64,000 nucleotides of DNA from Symsagittifera roscoffensis (Eukaryota; Xenacoelomorpha; Acoela; Convolutidae), in NCBI RefSeq assembly GCF_963678635.1, contig NC_087064.1, positions 65,589,548 to 65,653,547 of the forward strand, read 5' to 3'. Shown in pieces: positions 34,198 through 48,000 of the stretch. Every line of letters begins with the position of its first letter. Position 1 is the first letter of the stretch. A model generated the notes under the pieces. The model searched no databases. It had not been told where the DNA came from and worked only from the letters and a program-made list of their open reading frames with translations. A program made the translations under genes and the position numbers.

Positions 34198-36412
34198 CTA
34201 GCACCCTCAAGGTCACGTGTTGGATTTTTGTTTTTGGTATTTTCTGAAATCAAAAGAGAGCGTGGTCATGCATCGACATCATGTGCTCAAGCAAATACGT
34301 GGACTTCTACGCATTCCCATTAGCAATGCGCCCTTCGGGCGCAAATGCCAATGCTCAATTAATTCTGGCAGGTGAAAATTTTTTAAAGAATAATTCTGAT
34401 GAATTTTAACTTAAACTACCACCAAAAAACGGATAGATTTCAAAGTGTGAAACAATCAAGTTTCTGCTAATACCGGGCATGCAGTGAGACTGATTTCAGC
34501 AAAAATAAAATGGAAAATGAAGGAAATGGAAAGAAAAAAATTGTTCAAAATAAGAATGCATTACCAAAAACTTATTTGATCTCCGCTAATGCCATAATTC
34601 CGATCAAACTGATTCCAGATTTTAAGCGTAGAGTTAACGGTTACGGCTGCTCCCTCTACAGGTCCCAGAGGGACCGAGTGAGCATCCTACCTCGATCCAG
34701 GATAACGGATAGTTGTTTTTAATTTTTCACAAAATTTTTTTCACTAATGCTTGTTTTCAATTCCTCATGAAAAGCTCTATAAATTTTTAAAAAATTGATT
34801 TTATTAATCAATGCTTCCAAGATCCAAGAACAACTGATGTTAGGGGGTTACAAATGCGGTTGGTGAAAACTAGTAAGGGATAATGATGAGAAAAATTGTA
34901 GGTTTTCTAATGAATTTAAAAACAGTTTTTTTCTTTTTTCTTTTGTAAATCGGGAGAAATGAATCAGTTTTTTTTTGTTTTCCTCGCACCACCCACTGTT
35001 CTTAAGTAATGAAGATTCCTGTTCTAGCCGTTTATAACACTTTGGCAGAAACAACATCAATATGATGTAAAATGTTTTAAAAAAGAGAAAAAATTAAAAA
35101 TTATGTTTTTTTTTAAAAAGTCAAAAATTTGTAATTTTCAAAATTGAAAAAAAATGAAAAATAATTGCATATTACGATTCAGCGTACCCAACTTAGTGGG
35201 TCTAGCATTTTAAATTACCAAAAAATGTTGAAAATTGTAGATTTTATGAAGTTTTCATTCTGGCTATGTTTCCTTGTCGCCTCCACTTAAGGCACCTTTG
35301 AGCCAACTTGAGAAACTGGAACCTAAACAAGCTATGCAGATAGTCTGAATGAGCCATTTTTAGCTTGATAAATCGCCTGGAAGAAAAAAAATCCAGAAAA
35401 GAAAGAAAATTTTGAACTTTAACCTTTTTTCTTCTTCAAATGGCGATACTTAGAAAAATTTTTCAGCTGAAAAGTTCAAAAAAAATCAAAAAATTCGAAT
35501 TTTAAAAATTTTTTTAAAAAATCTCATCAGTCTGTTTATTGGAGTCTTCGAGGTTTTTGGAGACCTTATCTGGCGACTAACAACAAGTGGATAACTAATT
35601 TTAAAATTTTGAGAAAGGTCAAAAAAACATGTTTTTTCGACTTTTTTGACAGAATTCCGAAAGCAATATCTTGGCTAAAAACAAGAATGCGGGCCTAAAA
35701 TTAGTACAAACAGTACTCCCACATAAGGTACATTAGGGTGGAAACAAAAAATTTACTCTGACTCAATAATCGTTTTTTAACTTTATTTCTGAACAAGAAA
35801 TTGAAAAGAAATCAAAAACTTAAAAATTTTTTGAAAAAAATGATTGTTTTGAAAAAGTGCCAATTTTCAGCTGAAACTTTTCATTTTAGCTAAGAAAACC
35901 AGAGCAATGCCCTTTAAGCTCAATTAAATTAATATAGCAAATTGTTTTCAAGTTTTTTCGTTAAAGCCTTTCATTTTGAAAAAGTATTCAAAAATGGGTA
36001 AAAAAAAGCCAAAAAAATCAGTTTTCTCCGATTCAAAAACCTCCACTACCATGATGATTAGTGCATTAGATAGGACTGCTGAGTTCAATTTAGACGTTTT
36101 TTCATAAGTATATCGAAATTTTTACTTATTTTTGAGAATTAAGCAAAATAAAAACTTTTCCCAAATTGGGCAAAAAGCCCAAATTAGCCCAAACACCTGT
36201 TAAAAATTGTTGGGTCAAAAAATCACAAAAGGAAACCCCTATTCGTTTGACATTTTAGGGCCGCATGCAAAAAATTAGACCAATCTAACCTGACAATTTC
36301 GAGAATCAACTTTTTTGTCAAAATTCTCTAAAGACCAATTTAGGGAGATGTCTTGTACCGGTGGGGGCCCTACCCCACCTAAAAAATTTTTGAAATGCTG
36401 GAACGCGGCCAC
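34198..36412 (+). repeat. Array unit A2 (2215 bp)
   Basis: Start type alpha, almost identical to A1 in its first 60 bp, but 3' subtype 2 (TCTCTAAAGACC, TGTCTTGTACC, shorter loop GCCCTA). The first and last parts therefore do not travel together, a sign of recombination or gene conversion between units. Confidence 0.9.
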
Positions 36413-38629
36413 CTAGCACAATCAGGTACTAGTGGTGGATGTTTGTTTTTCGTATTTAGTCAAACCAAAAGAGAGCGTGGTCATGCATCGACATCATGTG
36501 CTCAAGCAAATATGTGGACTTCTACGCATTCCCATTCGCAATGCGCCCTTCGGGCGCAAATGCCAATGTTCAACTAATTTTGGCAGGTGAAAAAAAATTT
36601 TTACAGAAAAATTCTGATAAATTTTAATTTAAACTATCACCAAAAAACGCAAAGAATTCAAAGTGTGAAACAATCAAGTTTTTGCTATTACCGAGCATGC
36701 AGTGAGACTGATTTCGGCAAAAGTAAAAGAAAAAATGAAGGAAATGGAAAGAAAAAAACTGTTCAAAATAAGAACGCAACATCAAAAACTTATTTGATAT
36801 CCGCTAATGTCATAATTCCGATCAGGCTGATTTCAGACTTTAAGCGTAGATTTTACGGTTACGGCTGCTCTCTCTACAGGTCCCAGAGGGACCGAGTGAG
36901 CATCCTACCTCGATCCAGGATAACGGATAGTTGTTTTAAATTTTTCACAAAATATTTTTTCACTAATGCTTGTATTCAACTCCTGATGAGCTGTATAAAT
37001 TTTAAAAAATTGATTTTTTTTATCAATGCTTCCAAGAACAACTGATGTTAGGCGGTTACAAATGCGGTTGGTGAAAACTAGTTAGGGATAATGATGAGAA
37101 AAATTGTAAGTTTTCAAATGAATTTAAAAACAGTTTTTTTTCTTTTTTTCTTTTGTAAATCGGGAGAAATGAATCAGTTTTTTTTTAAGTTTTTCTCACA
37201 CCACCCACTGTTTTTAAGTAATGAAGATTCCTGTTTTAGCCGTTCATAACACTTTGGCAGAAAAAACATAAATATGATGTAAAATGTTTTAAAAAAGAGA
37301 AAAATGTAAAAACTATGTTTGTTTTTAAAAAAATCAAAAATTTGTAATTTTCAAAATTGAAAAAAAGTGAAAATTAATTGCATATTACAATTCCGCGTAC
37401 CCAACTTAGTGGGTCTAGCATTTTAAATTACCAAAAAATGTTGAAAATTGTAGATTTTATGAAGTTTTCATTTTGGCTATTTTTCCTTGTCGCCTCCACT
37501 TAAGGCACCTTTGAGCCAACTTGAGAAACTGGAACCTAAACAAGCTATACAGATAGTCAGAATGAGCCATTTTCAGCGTGATAACACGCCTGGAAGAAAA
37601 AAAACTCCAGAAAATAAAAAGAAAATTTTGAACTTTAACCTTTTTTCTTCTTCAAATGGCGATACTTAGTATAATTTTTCAGCTGAAAAGTTCAAAAAAA
37701 ATCAAAAAATTCAAATTTTGAAAAAATTTTAAAAAAATCTCATCAGTCTGTTTATTGGAGTCTTCGAGGTTTTGGGAGATCTTATCTGGCGGCTAACAAC
37801 AAAAGGATCACTTATTATAAAAATTTGAGAAAGGTCAAAAAAACATGTTTTTTCGATTTTTTTGACAGAATTCCGAAAGCAATATCTTGGCTAAAAACAA
37901 AAATGAGGGCCTAAAATTAGTACAAACCGTACTCCCACATAAAGTACATTAGGTTGGAAACAAAAAATTGACTCTGACTCAAAAATCGTTTTTGAACTTC
38001 ATTTCTGAACAAAAAATTTTAAAAAAATCAAAAATTAAAAATTTTTTTGAAAAAAACGATTGTTTTGAAAAAGTGCCAATTTTTAGCTGAAACTTTTCAT
38101 TTTAGCTAAGAAAGCCAGAGCAATGTTCTTTAAGCTCAAATAATTTAATTAAGCAAATTATTTTCAAGTTTTTTCGTTAAAGGCTTTTATTTTGAAAAAG
38201 TATTCAAAAATGGGTTAAAAAAAGTCAAAAAAATTAATTTTCTCAGATTGAAAAACCTCCACTGCCATGATGATTAGTTCGTTCGATAGGACTACTGAGA
38301 TCAATTTAGACGTATTTTCATAAGTATATCAAAATTTTTATTTATTTTTGAGAATTAAGCAAAATAAAAACTTTTCCCAAATTGGGCAAAAAGCCCAAAT
38401 TAGCCCAAACACCTGTTAAAAATTGTTGGGTCAAAAACTCACAAAAGGAAACCCCTATTCGTTTGACATTTTAGGGCCGCATGCAAAAAATTAGACCAAT
38501 CTAACCTGACAATTTCGAGAATCGACTTTTTTGCAAAATTTCTCTATAGTCCATTTGAGGGATATTACTTGTACCGGTGGGGGCCCCTACCCCACCTCAA
38601 AAAATTTTGTAATGCTGGAACGCGGCCAC
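36413..38629 (+). repeat. Array unit A3 (2217 bp)
   Basis: Start type beta (CTAGCACAATCAGGTACTAG) with 3' subtype 1. The first 60 bp differ from A1 at about one base in four, while the following 2.1 kb is nearly the same. Hairpin 2 has one change (TGCTCTCTCT) that lies in its internal loop and leaves pairing intact. The 152-codon frame at 36587-37045 exists only in this copy, by loss of stops, and is not taken as a gene. Confidence 0.9.
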
Positions 38630-40846
38630 CTAGCACAATCAGGTACTAGTGGCTTGATTTTAGTTTTTAGTAACTTCTGGAACCAAAAGAGAGTGTCGTC
38701 AAGCAACGACATCATGTGGTCAAGCAAATACGTGGACTTTTACGCATTCGCATTCGCAATGCGCCCTTCGCGCGCAAATGCCAATGCTCAATTAATTTTG
38801 CCAGGTGAAAATTTTTTAAAGAAAAAATCTGATAAATTTCTACTTAAACTACCACCAAAAAACGGATAGATTTCAAAGTGTGAAATAATCAAGTTTTTGC
38901 TAATACCGGGCATGCAGTGAGACTGATTTCGGCAAAAATAAATTGAAAAATGAAGGAAATGGAAAGAAAAAAATTGTTCAAAATAAGAACGCAAAATCAA
39001 AAACTTATTTGATCTCCGCTAAGGTCACAATTCCGAACAGGCTGATTTCAGATTTTCAGCGTAGAATTTACGGTTACGGCTGCTCCCTCTACAGGTCCCA
39101 GAGGGACCGAGTGAGCATCCTACCTCGATCCAGGATATCGGATAGTTGTTTTTAATTTTTCACATTTTTTTTTTCACTAATGCTTGTTTTCAATTCCTCA
39201 TGAGAAGCTGTATAAATTTTTTTTAAAATTGATTTTAATAATCAATGCTTCCAAGAACAACTGATGTTAGGCGGTTACAAATGCGATTGGTGAAAACTAT
39301 TAAGGGATAATGATGAGAAAAATTGTAAGTTTTCAAATGAATTGAAAAACGGTTTTTTTCCTTTTTTTCTTTTGTAAATCGGTAGAAATGAATCATTTTT
39401 TTTTCAAGTTTTCCTCGCACCACCCACTGTTCTTAAGTAATGAAGATTCCTTCTCTAGCCGTTTATAACACTTTGGCAGAAAAAACATCAATATGATGTA
39501 AAATGTTTTAAAAAAGAGAAAAAATTAAAAATTATGTTTTTTTTTAAAAATCAAAAAATTTGTAATTTTCAAAATTGAAAAAAAGTGAAAATTAATTGCA
39601 TATTACGATTCAGCGTACCCAACTTAGTGGGTCTAGCATTTTAAATTACCAAAAAATGTTGAAAATTGTAGATTTTATGAAGTTTTCATTTTGGCTATTT
39701 TTCCTTTTCGCCTCCACTTAAGGCACCTTTGAGCCAACTTGAGAAACTGGAACCTAAACAAGCTATACAGATAGTCTGAATGAGCCATTTTCAGCGTGAT
39801 AACACCCCTGGAAGAAAAAAAACTGCAGAAAAGAAAGGGAATTTTGAACTTTAACCTTTTTTCTTCTTCAAATGGCGATACTTAGAATAATTTTTCAGCT
39901 GAAAAGTTCAAAAAAAATCAAAAAATTCAAATTTTGAAAAAATTTGTAAAAAAATCTCATCAGTCTGTTTATTGGAGTCTTCGAGGTTTTGGGAGACCTT
40001 ATCTGGCGGCTAACAACAAGTGGGTCACTTATTTCAAAAATTAGAGAAAGGTCAAAAAAACATGTTTTTTCGGTTTTTTTGACAGAATTCCTAAAGCGAT
40101 ATCTTGGCTAAAAACAAAAATGAGGGCCTAAAATTAGTACAAACAGTACTCTCACATAAGGTACATTAGGTTGGAAACAAAAAATTGACTCTGACTCAAA
40201 AATCGTTTTTTAACTTTATTTCTGAACAAAAAATTGTAAAAAAATCAAAAAGTTAAAATTTTTTTGAAAAAAATGATTGTTTTGAAAAAGTGCCAATTTT
40301 TAGCTGAAACTTTTCATATTAGCTAATAAAGCCAAAGCAATGCCCTTTAAGCTCAAATAAATTAATTAAGCAGATTATTTTCAAGTTTTTTCGTTAAAGG
40401 CTTTTATTTTGAAAAGTTAGTCAAAAATGGGTTAAAAAAAGTCAAAAAAATCAATTTTCTCAGATTCAAAAACCTCCACCACCATGATGATTAGTTCGTT
40501 AGATAGGACTGCTGAGATCAATTTAGACGTATTTTCATAAGCATATCAAAATTTTTACTTATTTTTGAGAATTAAGCAAAATAAAAACTTTTCCCAAATT
40601 GGGCAAAAAGCCCAAATTAGCCCAAACACCTGTTAAAAATTGTTGGGTCAAAAAATCACAAAAAGAAACCCCTATTCATTTGACATTTTAGGGCCGCATG
40701 CAAAAAATTAGACCATTCTAACCTGACAATTTCGAGAATCGACTTTTTTGCAAAATTTCTCTATAGTCCATTTGAGGGATATTACTTGTACCGGTGGGGG
40801 CCCCTACCCCACCTCAAAAAATTTTGTAATGCTGGAACGCGGCCAC
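38630..40846 (+). repeat. Array unit A4 (2217 bp)
   Basis: Start type beta with a unique continuation (GGCTTGATTTTAG), 3' subtype 1. Hairpin 1 carries the one stem-breaking change noted in the array (GCGCCCTTCGCGCGC instead of GCGCCCTTCGGGCGC). A 112-codon frame crosses the A3/A4 junction (38531-38869) but is absent as such from other junctions. Confidence 0.9.
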
Positions 40847-43053
40847 CTAGCACCCTCAAGGTCACGTGACTTAGTTTTGTTTTTCGTATTTTCTGAAACC
40901 AAAACAGAGCGTGGTCATGCATCGACATCACATCATGTGCTCAAGCAAATACGTGGACTTCTACGCATTCCCATTCGCAATGCGCCCTTCGGGCGCAAAT
41001 GCCAATGCTCAATTAATTTTGCCAGGTGAACATTTTTTTAAAAAAAATTCTGATGAATTTTTACTTAAACTACCACCAAAAACGCAAAGATTTCAAAGTG
41101 TGAATTAATCAAGTACTTGATAATACCGGGCATGCAGTGAGACTGATTTCGGCAAAATTAGAAATGGAAAATGAAGGAAATGGAAAGAAAAAAAATGTTC
41201 AAAATTAGAACGCATTATCAAAAACTTATTTGATCTCCGCTAATGTCATAATTCCGATCAAGCTGATTTCAGATTTTAAGCGTAGAGTTAACGGTTACGG
41301 CTGCTCCCTCTACAGGTCCCAGAGGGACCGAGTGAGCATCCTACCTCGATCCAGGATAACGGATAGTTGTTTTTAGTTTTTCACAAAATTTTTTTTCACT
41401 ATTCCTTGTTTTCAATTCCTCATGAGAAGCTGTATTAACTTTAAAAAAATTGATTTTATTAATCAATGCTTCCAAGAACAACTGATGTTAGGCGGTTACA
41501 AATGGGGTTGGTGAAAACTAGTAAGGGATAATGATGACAAAATTTGTAAGTTTTCAAATGAATTTAAAAACAGTTTTTTTTTTTATAAATCGGGAGAAAT
41601 GAATCACTTTTTTAAAGTTTTCCTCGCACCACCCACTGTTCTTAAGTAATGAAGATTCCTGTTCTAGCCGTTTATAACACTTTGGCAGAAAAAACATCAA
41701 TATGATGTAAAATCTTTTAAGAAAAAGAAAAATTTAAAAATTATGTTTTAAAAAAAAAAAATCAAAAACTTGTAATTTTCAAAATTGAAAAAAAGTGAAA
41801 ATGAGTTGCATATTACGATTCAGCGTACCCAACTTATTGGGTGTAGCATTTTAAATTACCAAAAAATATTGAAAATTGTAGATTTTATGAAGTTTTCATT
41901 TTGGCTATTTTTCCTTGTCGCCTCCACTTAAGGCACCTTTGAGCCAACTTGAGAAACTGGAACCTAAACAAGCTGCACAGATGGTCAGAATGAGCCATTT
42001 TCAGCGTGATAACACGCCTGGAAGAAAAAAACTCCAGAAAAGAAAGAAAATTATGAACTTTAACCTTTTTTCTTCTTCAAATGGCGATACTTAGAATAAT
42101 TTTTCAGCTGAAAAGTTCAAAAAAAATCAAAAAATTCAAATTTTGACAAAAATTTTAAAAAATCTCATCAGTCTGTTTATTGGAGTCTTCGAGGTTTTGA
42201 GAGACCTCATCTGGCGGCTAACAACAAGTGGATCACTTATTTTAAAATTTTGAGAAAGGTCAAAAAAACATGTTTTTTCGATTTTTTTGACAGAATTCCG
42301 AAAGCAATATCTTGGCTAAAAACAAGAATGAGGGCCTAAAATTAGTACAAACAGTACTCCCACATAAGGTACATTAGGTTGGAAACAAAAAATTTACTCT
42401 GACTCAAAAATCGTTTTTTAACTTTATTTCTGAACAAAAAATTGAAAAGAAATCAAAAATTTAAAAATTTTTTGAAAAAAATGATTGTTTTGAAAAAGTG
42501 CCAATTTTTAGCTGAAACTTTTCATTTTAGCTAATAAAGCCAGAGCAATGCCCTTTAAGCTCAAATAAATTAATTATGCAAATTATTTTCAAGTTTTTTC
42601 GTTAGAGCCTTTTATTTTGAAAAAGTATTGAAAAATGGGTAAAAAAAAGTCAAAAAAATCAATTTTCTCCGATTCAAAAACCTCCACTACCATGATGATT
42701 AGTTCGTTAGATAGGACTGCTGAGATCAGTTTAGACGTTCTTTCATAAGTATATCAAAATTTTTACTTATTTTTGAGAATTAGGCAAAATAAAAACTTTT
42801 CCCAAATTGGGCAAAAAGCCCAAATTAGCCCAAACACCTGTTAAAAATTGTTGGGTCAAAAAATCACAAAAGGAAACGCCTATTCGTTTGACATTTTAGG
42901 GCCGCATGCAAAAAATTAGACCAATCTAACCTGACAATTTCGAGAATCAACTTTTTTGTCAAGATTCTCTAAAGACCAATTTAGGGAGATTACTTGTACC
43001 GGTGGGGGCCCTACCCCACCTAAAAAATTTTTGAAATGTTGGAACGCGGCCAC
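40847..43053 (+). repeat. Array unit A5 (2207 bp)
   Basis: Start type alpha, 3' subtype 2. It shares private variants with A6 (AAGCTGCACAGATGGTCA, CACTATTCCTTG, GAATTAATCAAGTA) that A1-A4 lack. It is followed by B1, as A6 is followed by B6, so the A-B pair appears to have been copied as a block. Confidence 0.9.
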
Positions 43054-43533
43054 CTAGCCGGTCAGGTCTGCGTCCCACCCGCCCTCCGTGACTAATCTTG
43101 CTTCCGAGAAATATCAATTGTTTCACCTTTACCCCATCTCAGGTCAGTTACTCTTGAAAAAAGTCCTACTTGAAACGTTCGCATTCACTTTGCCCCCTAC
43201 GGGCGCAATGGTGAAGCCCATTTTTTCTTCTCACTGAACTTCTTCTCCGAACAGTTCACATAAAACATTACTATGGTTTTATCTAAAATTTGCCGTGTCC
43301 AGCTGCGACTCCGACTTTTTTCACGTCACTGGTGTTCCAACAACAGGACCACATGAGATTCCCATTCAGATACTGTCTCAATTTTGAAAAAACTGATTTG
43401 ATTTTTTTGCCGTTTTTCGTAAAATAAACTAATTACTTCATTCGAATTAGAAAAAAATACCGAAAAACACTTAAAGATAGCAAGACATTATTGTGACTGT
43501 CGTCTATATATGTTCTCTTTGTTCGAGGTCAAT

Positions 43534-43574
43534 GATGCTCCCTAAGTGGGACCACAAGGGTCCCAGGGAGCATC
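43534..43574 (+). other. Hairpin 2 of B units (first copy)
   Basis: GATGCTCCC pairs with GGGAGCATC and TGGGACC with GGTCCCA around ACAAG, with a one-sided TAAG bulge: 16 base pairs in 41 bases. The stems are identical in all six B units; the only change noted is in the bulge of B3. It could act as an RNA 3'-end or protein-binding structure. It is too short for a usual animal microRNA precursor. Confidence 0.8.
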
Positions 43575-45472
43575 AGTAAAGGCTTTGGATAGTATGCCAT
43601 TTTTGATTAAGACAAAATCTTTGGCCAATTGTGTTTTTTTTCACAGTCCCTTATCCACTGCAAATGTAAAAACTAATTTTTGTTTGAAGTTTTAAAAAAT
43701 AATAATAACCTTTTCATTTGTGATGACTCGTATTACTCATAAATCAATGGAAGACTCTGACTAACCTTCTCAAGCATGAAAATACATTAAAAAAAAATTC
43801 TGGTTATTTCAGACTGCTTTTTTGTTAAATTTCAGATAGATTTTGAAAACTCTTTCTTCAAATTGTATGTCTGCCGAAAAAGAACAAAAATTACAAACTG
43901 AAACCATTTTGGTTAAATTAAGGCTCTTCACCCACCAAACTCGAAATTGCGAAGCTGAAACGAACAATCGACAACCCATGTTATAAGTTTTGTTTTATTT
44001 TTTTAAAACATGTGTCATATATTTTCAAAAGCAATTTATTAAAGTTTCATTTTTTACCAGAAAAGTAAGTCCGAAAAAAAAACAAATTTTTAAATACTGT
44101 CAAAAAATAAGGTGGCAAGTAGTTTTACCAATGGAATCATAGTATATGATTAAGTTCAAAATAGTTTTCATTACCATTGACTAGACGCTTACTCAATTTG
44201 AGAAATGTCGTTAATAACTTTTTTGGAAACATAAAAAACGGATAATGGAAAAGTTTTCTTCAAACTTATAGAAAAGAATTTTATGAGAAAAACCATTACT
44301 AATATCACGTGTAAATTACGAGAGTAGATTCAGGCCACATGCAAAATTTCAGCAGAAACACTCAAGCAATTTTGAGAACGAAACAATTGTTCCAGAAATT
44401 GACAAAGTAGTATATACACCAATTTTACCATAAATCGTCAAAATAAAAAAATCGCAGAAACTACAAATTTTATCCAATATTGACTTTTAAATACTCTATA
44501 CCGACTAAATTGACTATGGTAAGCTCGAATCAACCATCAAAAACCATTTTTAATCGTTTTGAATTTTTTAAGTTTTTTTCCATCAAAAAGTTGAGTCAGA
44601 AATGGGAAAAATGTTTTTTTTTCAGAAAAACAAAAAAAGTTGTTCAAAATCAACTAAAAATCTAAGCCACAATTTTTGAACCTGGTCAGAATGGTTCTGG
44701 TGACCGAAGCCGTAAAAAGTGCCCAATTCGAGGAAATTCGAAAAAACTCTTTTTTCAGCAATTTGAAAAAGTGGAAAAATGGAAAAAATGGTCTTCAAAC
44801 AAATAGGATGAAAAAATGATCAGTAAAAGCATCGATGCCGTGTCAAATGAGGATCGCATGCCAATTTTTGAAACAATCCAACGGGTTTTTTTTAAGAACG
44901 AAACCATTTTTTGACAATTTTAGTAGTAGTATTTACACTAATTAGTACCATATATGGTCAAAATTCAAAAATACAAAAAACTACAATTTTTATCCAATTT
45001 TGACCTTCAAATACTCTATACCCACTAAATTGACTATCGGGAGCTCGAATCAACCATCAAAAACCATTTTTAATCACTTCCAATTTTTTTTTATTTTTTA
45101 AATCAAAATGTTGAGTCAGAAATAGGAAAAAACAATTTTTTTCAAAAAGTCAAAAAAAGTGGTCCCAATTGAATAAACTCAGTAAACCACACTCTATGAA
45201 CCTGTTCAGAATGGTTTTCACGACCAAAGCCGTTAAAAGTACCCAATTTGAGAAACTTCGAAAAATCACTTTTTAGTTAACTCAAAAAAGTGGAAAAATC
45301 GGGTAAAATGGGCTTCAAACCGATAGGATCGAAAAGTGACCTTTATAAGATATGATTGCCGTGTCAAATTAGGGCCGCATGCAAAAATTTAGGAAAATTC
45401 AACGAAACGTTTTTGAGAACTCGACAAATTTGGTCGTTTTGTTAAAGGTTAAATTTTAGAAATTTTTTGTCC

Positions 45473-45494
45473 GGAAGGGGCCCCTTCCCCTTCC
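45473..45494 (+). other. Hairpin 3, end of B unit (first copy)
   Basis: GGAAGGGG pairs with CCCCTTCC around CCCCTT (CCCCTA in B2-B5). It lies about 39 bases before the next CTAG. It corresponds to hairpin 3 of A and C. Confidence 0.8.
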
Positions 45495-45533
45495 TAAATG
45501 CTTTTTATGCTACACGCGACCATCTAGCCGGTC

Positions 45534-48000
45534 AGGTCTGCGTCCCACCCGCCCTCCGTGACTAATCTTGCTTCCGAGAAATATCATTTGTTTCACCTTT
45601 ACCCCATCCCAGGTCAGTTACTCTTGAAAAAAGTCCTACTTGAAACGTTCGCATTCACTTTGCCCCCTACGGGCGCAATGGTGAAGCCCATTTTTTCTTC
45701 TCACTGAACTTCTTCTCCGAACAGTTCACATAAAACATTACTATGGTTTTATCTGAAATCTGCCGTGTCCAGCTGCGACTCCGACTTTTTTCACGTCACT
45801 GGTGTTCCAACAACAGGTCCACATGAGATTCCCATTCAGATACTGTCTCAATTTTGAAAATACTGATTTGATTTTTTTTTTGCCATTTTTCGCAAAATAA
45901 ACTAATTACTTCATTCGAATTTTAAAAAAAATACCGAAAAACACTTAAAGATAGCAAGACATTATTGTGACTGTCGTCTATATCTGTTCTCTTTGTTGGA
46001 GGTCAATGATGCTCCCTAAGTGGGACCACAAGGGTCCCAGGGAGCATCAGTAAAGGCTTTGGATAGTATGCCATTTTTGATTATGATAAAATTTTTGGCC
46101 AATTGTGTTTTTTTGCAGTCCCTTATCCACTGCAAATGTAAAGACTAATTTTTGTTTGAAGTTTTAAAAAATAATAATAACCTTTTCATTTGTGATGACT
46201 CGTATCACTCATAAATCAATGGAAGACTCTGACTAACCTTCTCAAGCATGGAAATACATCAAAAAGAAAAAAAGATTCTGGTTATTTCAGACTGCTTTTT
46301 TTGTTAAATTTCAGATAGATTTTGAAAACTCTTTCTTCAAATTGTATGTCTGCCGAAAAAGAACAAAAATTACAAACTGAAACCATTTTGGTTAAATTAA
46401 GGCTCTTCACCCACCAAACTGGAAATTGCGAAGCTGAAACGAACAATCGACAGCCCATTTTATAAGTTTCGTTTTATTTTTTCAAAACATGTGTCATATA
46501 TTTTCAAAAGCAATTTATTAAAGTTTCATTTTTTACCAGAAAAGTAAGTCCGAAAAAAAACAGATTTTTAAATACTGTCAAAAAATAAAGTGGCAAGTAG
46601 TTTTACCAATGGAATCATAGTATATGATTAAGTTCAAAATAGTTTTCATTACCATTGACTAGACGCTTACTCAATTTGAGAAATGTCGTTAATAACTTTT
46701 TTGGAAACATAAAAAACGGATAATGGAAAAGTTTTCTTCAAACTTATAGAAAAGAATTTTATGAGAAAAACCATTACTAATATCACGTGTAAATTAGGAG
46801 AGTAGATTCAGGCCACATGCAAAATTTCAGCAGAAGCACTCAAGCAATTTTGAGAACGAAACAATTGTTCCAGAAAATGACAAAGTAGTATATACACCAA
46901 TTTTACCATAAATCGTCAAAATAAAAAAATCGCAAAAACTACAAATTTTATCCAATTTTGACTTTTAAATACTCTATACCGACTAAATCAACTATGCTAA
47001 GCTCGAATCAATCATCAAAAACCATTTTTAATCGTTCTGAATTTTTCAAGTTTTTTTCTATCAAAAATTTGAGTCAGAAATGGGAAAAAGGTTTTTTTTT
47101 CAGAAAAACAAAAAAAGTTGTTCAAAATCAAATAAAAATCTAAGCCACTGTTTTTGAACCTGCTCAGAATGGTTCTGGTGACCGAAGCCGTAAAACGTAC
47201 AAAATTCGAGGAAATTCGAAAAAACTCTTTTTTCAGCACTTTGAAAAAGTGGAAAAATGTAAAAAATAGTCTTCAAACAAATAGGATGAAAAAGTGATCA
47301 GTAAAAGCATCGATGCCGTGTCAAATGAGGATCGCATGCCAATTTTTGAAACAATCCATCGGGTTTTTTTTAAGAACGAAACCATTTTTTGACAATTTTA
47401 GTAGTAGTATTTACACTTATTAGTACCATATATGGTCAAAATTCAAAAATACAAAAAACTACAATTTTTATCCGATTTTGACCTTCAAATACTCTATACC
47501 CACTAAATTGACTATCGGGAGCTCGAATCAACCATCAAAAACCACTTTTAAATACTTTCAAAATTTTTTATTTTTTAAATCAAAATGTTGAGTCAGAAAT
47601 AGGAAAAAACAATTTTTTTCAAAAAGTCAAAAAAAGTTGTCCCAATTGAATAAACTCACTAAGCCACATTCTATGAACCTGTTCAGAATGGTTTTCATGA
47701 TCAAAACCGTAAAAAGTACCCAATTTGAGAAACTTCGAAAAATCACCTTTTAGTTAACTCAAAAAAGTGGAAAAATTGGGTAAAATGGGCTTCAAACCGA
47801 TAGGATCGAAAAGTGACCTTAATAAGATATGATTGCCGTGTCAAATTAGGGCCGCATGCAAAAAATTAGCAAAATTCAACGAAACGTTTTTGAGAACTCG
47901 ACAAATATGGTCATTTTGGTAAATGTATAATTTTAGAAATTTTTTGCCCGGAAGGGGCCCCTACCCCTTCCTAATTGCTTTTTGTGCTACACGCGACCAT
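45534..48000 (+). repeat. Array unit B2 (2467 bp)
   Basis: Same start as B1, but its end carries the CCCCTA loop and TAATTGCTTTTTGTGC tail shared with B3. It has no open frame longer than about 75 codons. Hairpin 2 is identical to B1. Confidence 0.9.

Larger units (their letters stand above)
43054..45533 (+). repeat. Array unit B1 (2480 bp)
   Basis: Begins CTAGCCGGTCAGGTCTGCG. Hairpins lie at 43184-43215, 43534-43574 and 45473-45494. The end hairpin loop is CCCCTT, a variant shared with B6 only. It contains internal subrepeats each opening with a GCATGC or ACATGC box (44333, 44865, 45362). Confidence 0.9.

Noticed and set aside
36587-37045. 152-codon open frame in unit A3 as a gene
   Set aside because: The equivalent frame is broken in the other five A units, and the text runs through conserved hairpin 2. 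One open copy out of six is expected by chance.
43534-43574. Hairpin 2 of B as a microRNA precursor
   Set aside because: About 41 bases in total with a 5-base loop is too short for a normal animal precursor, and there is no small-RNA evidence.
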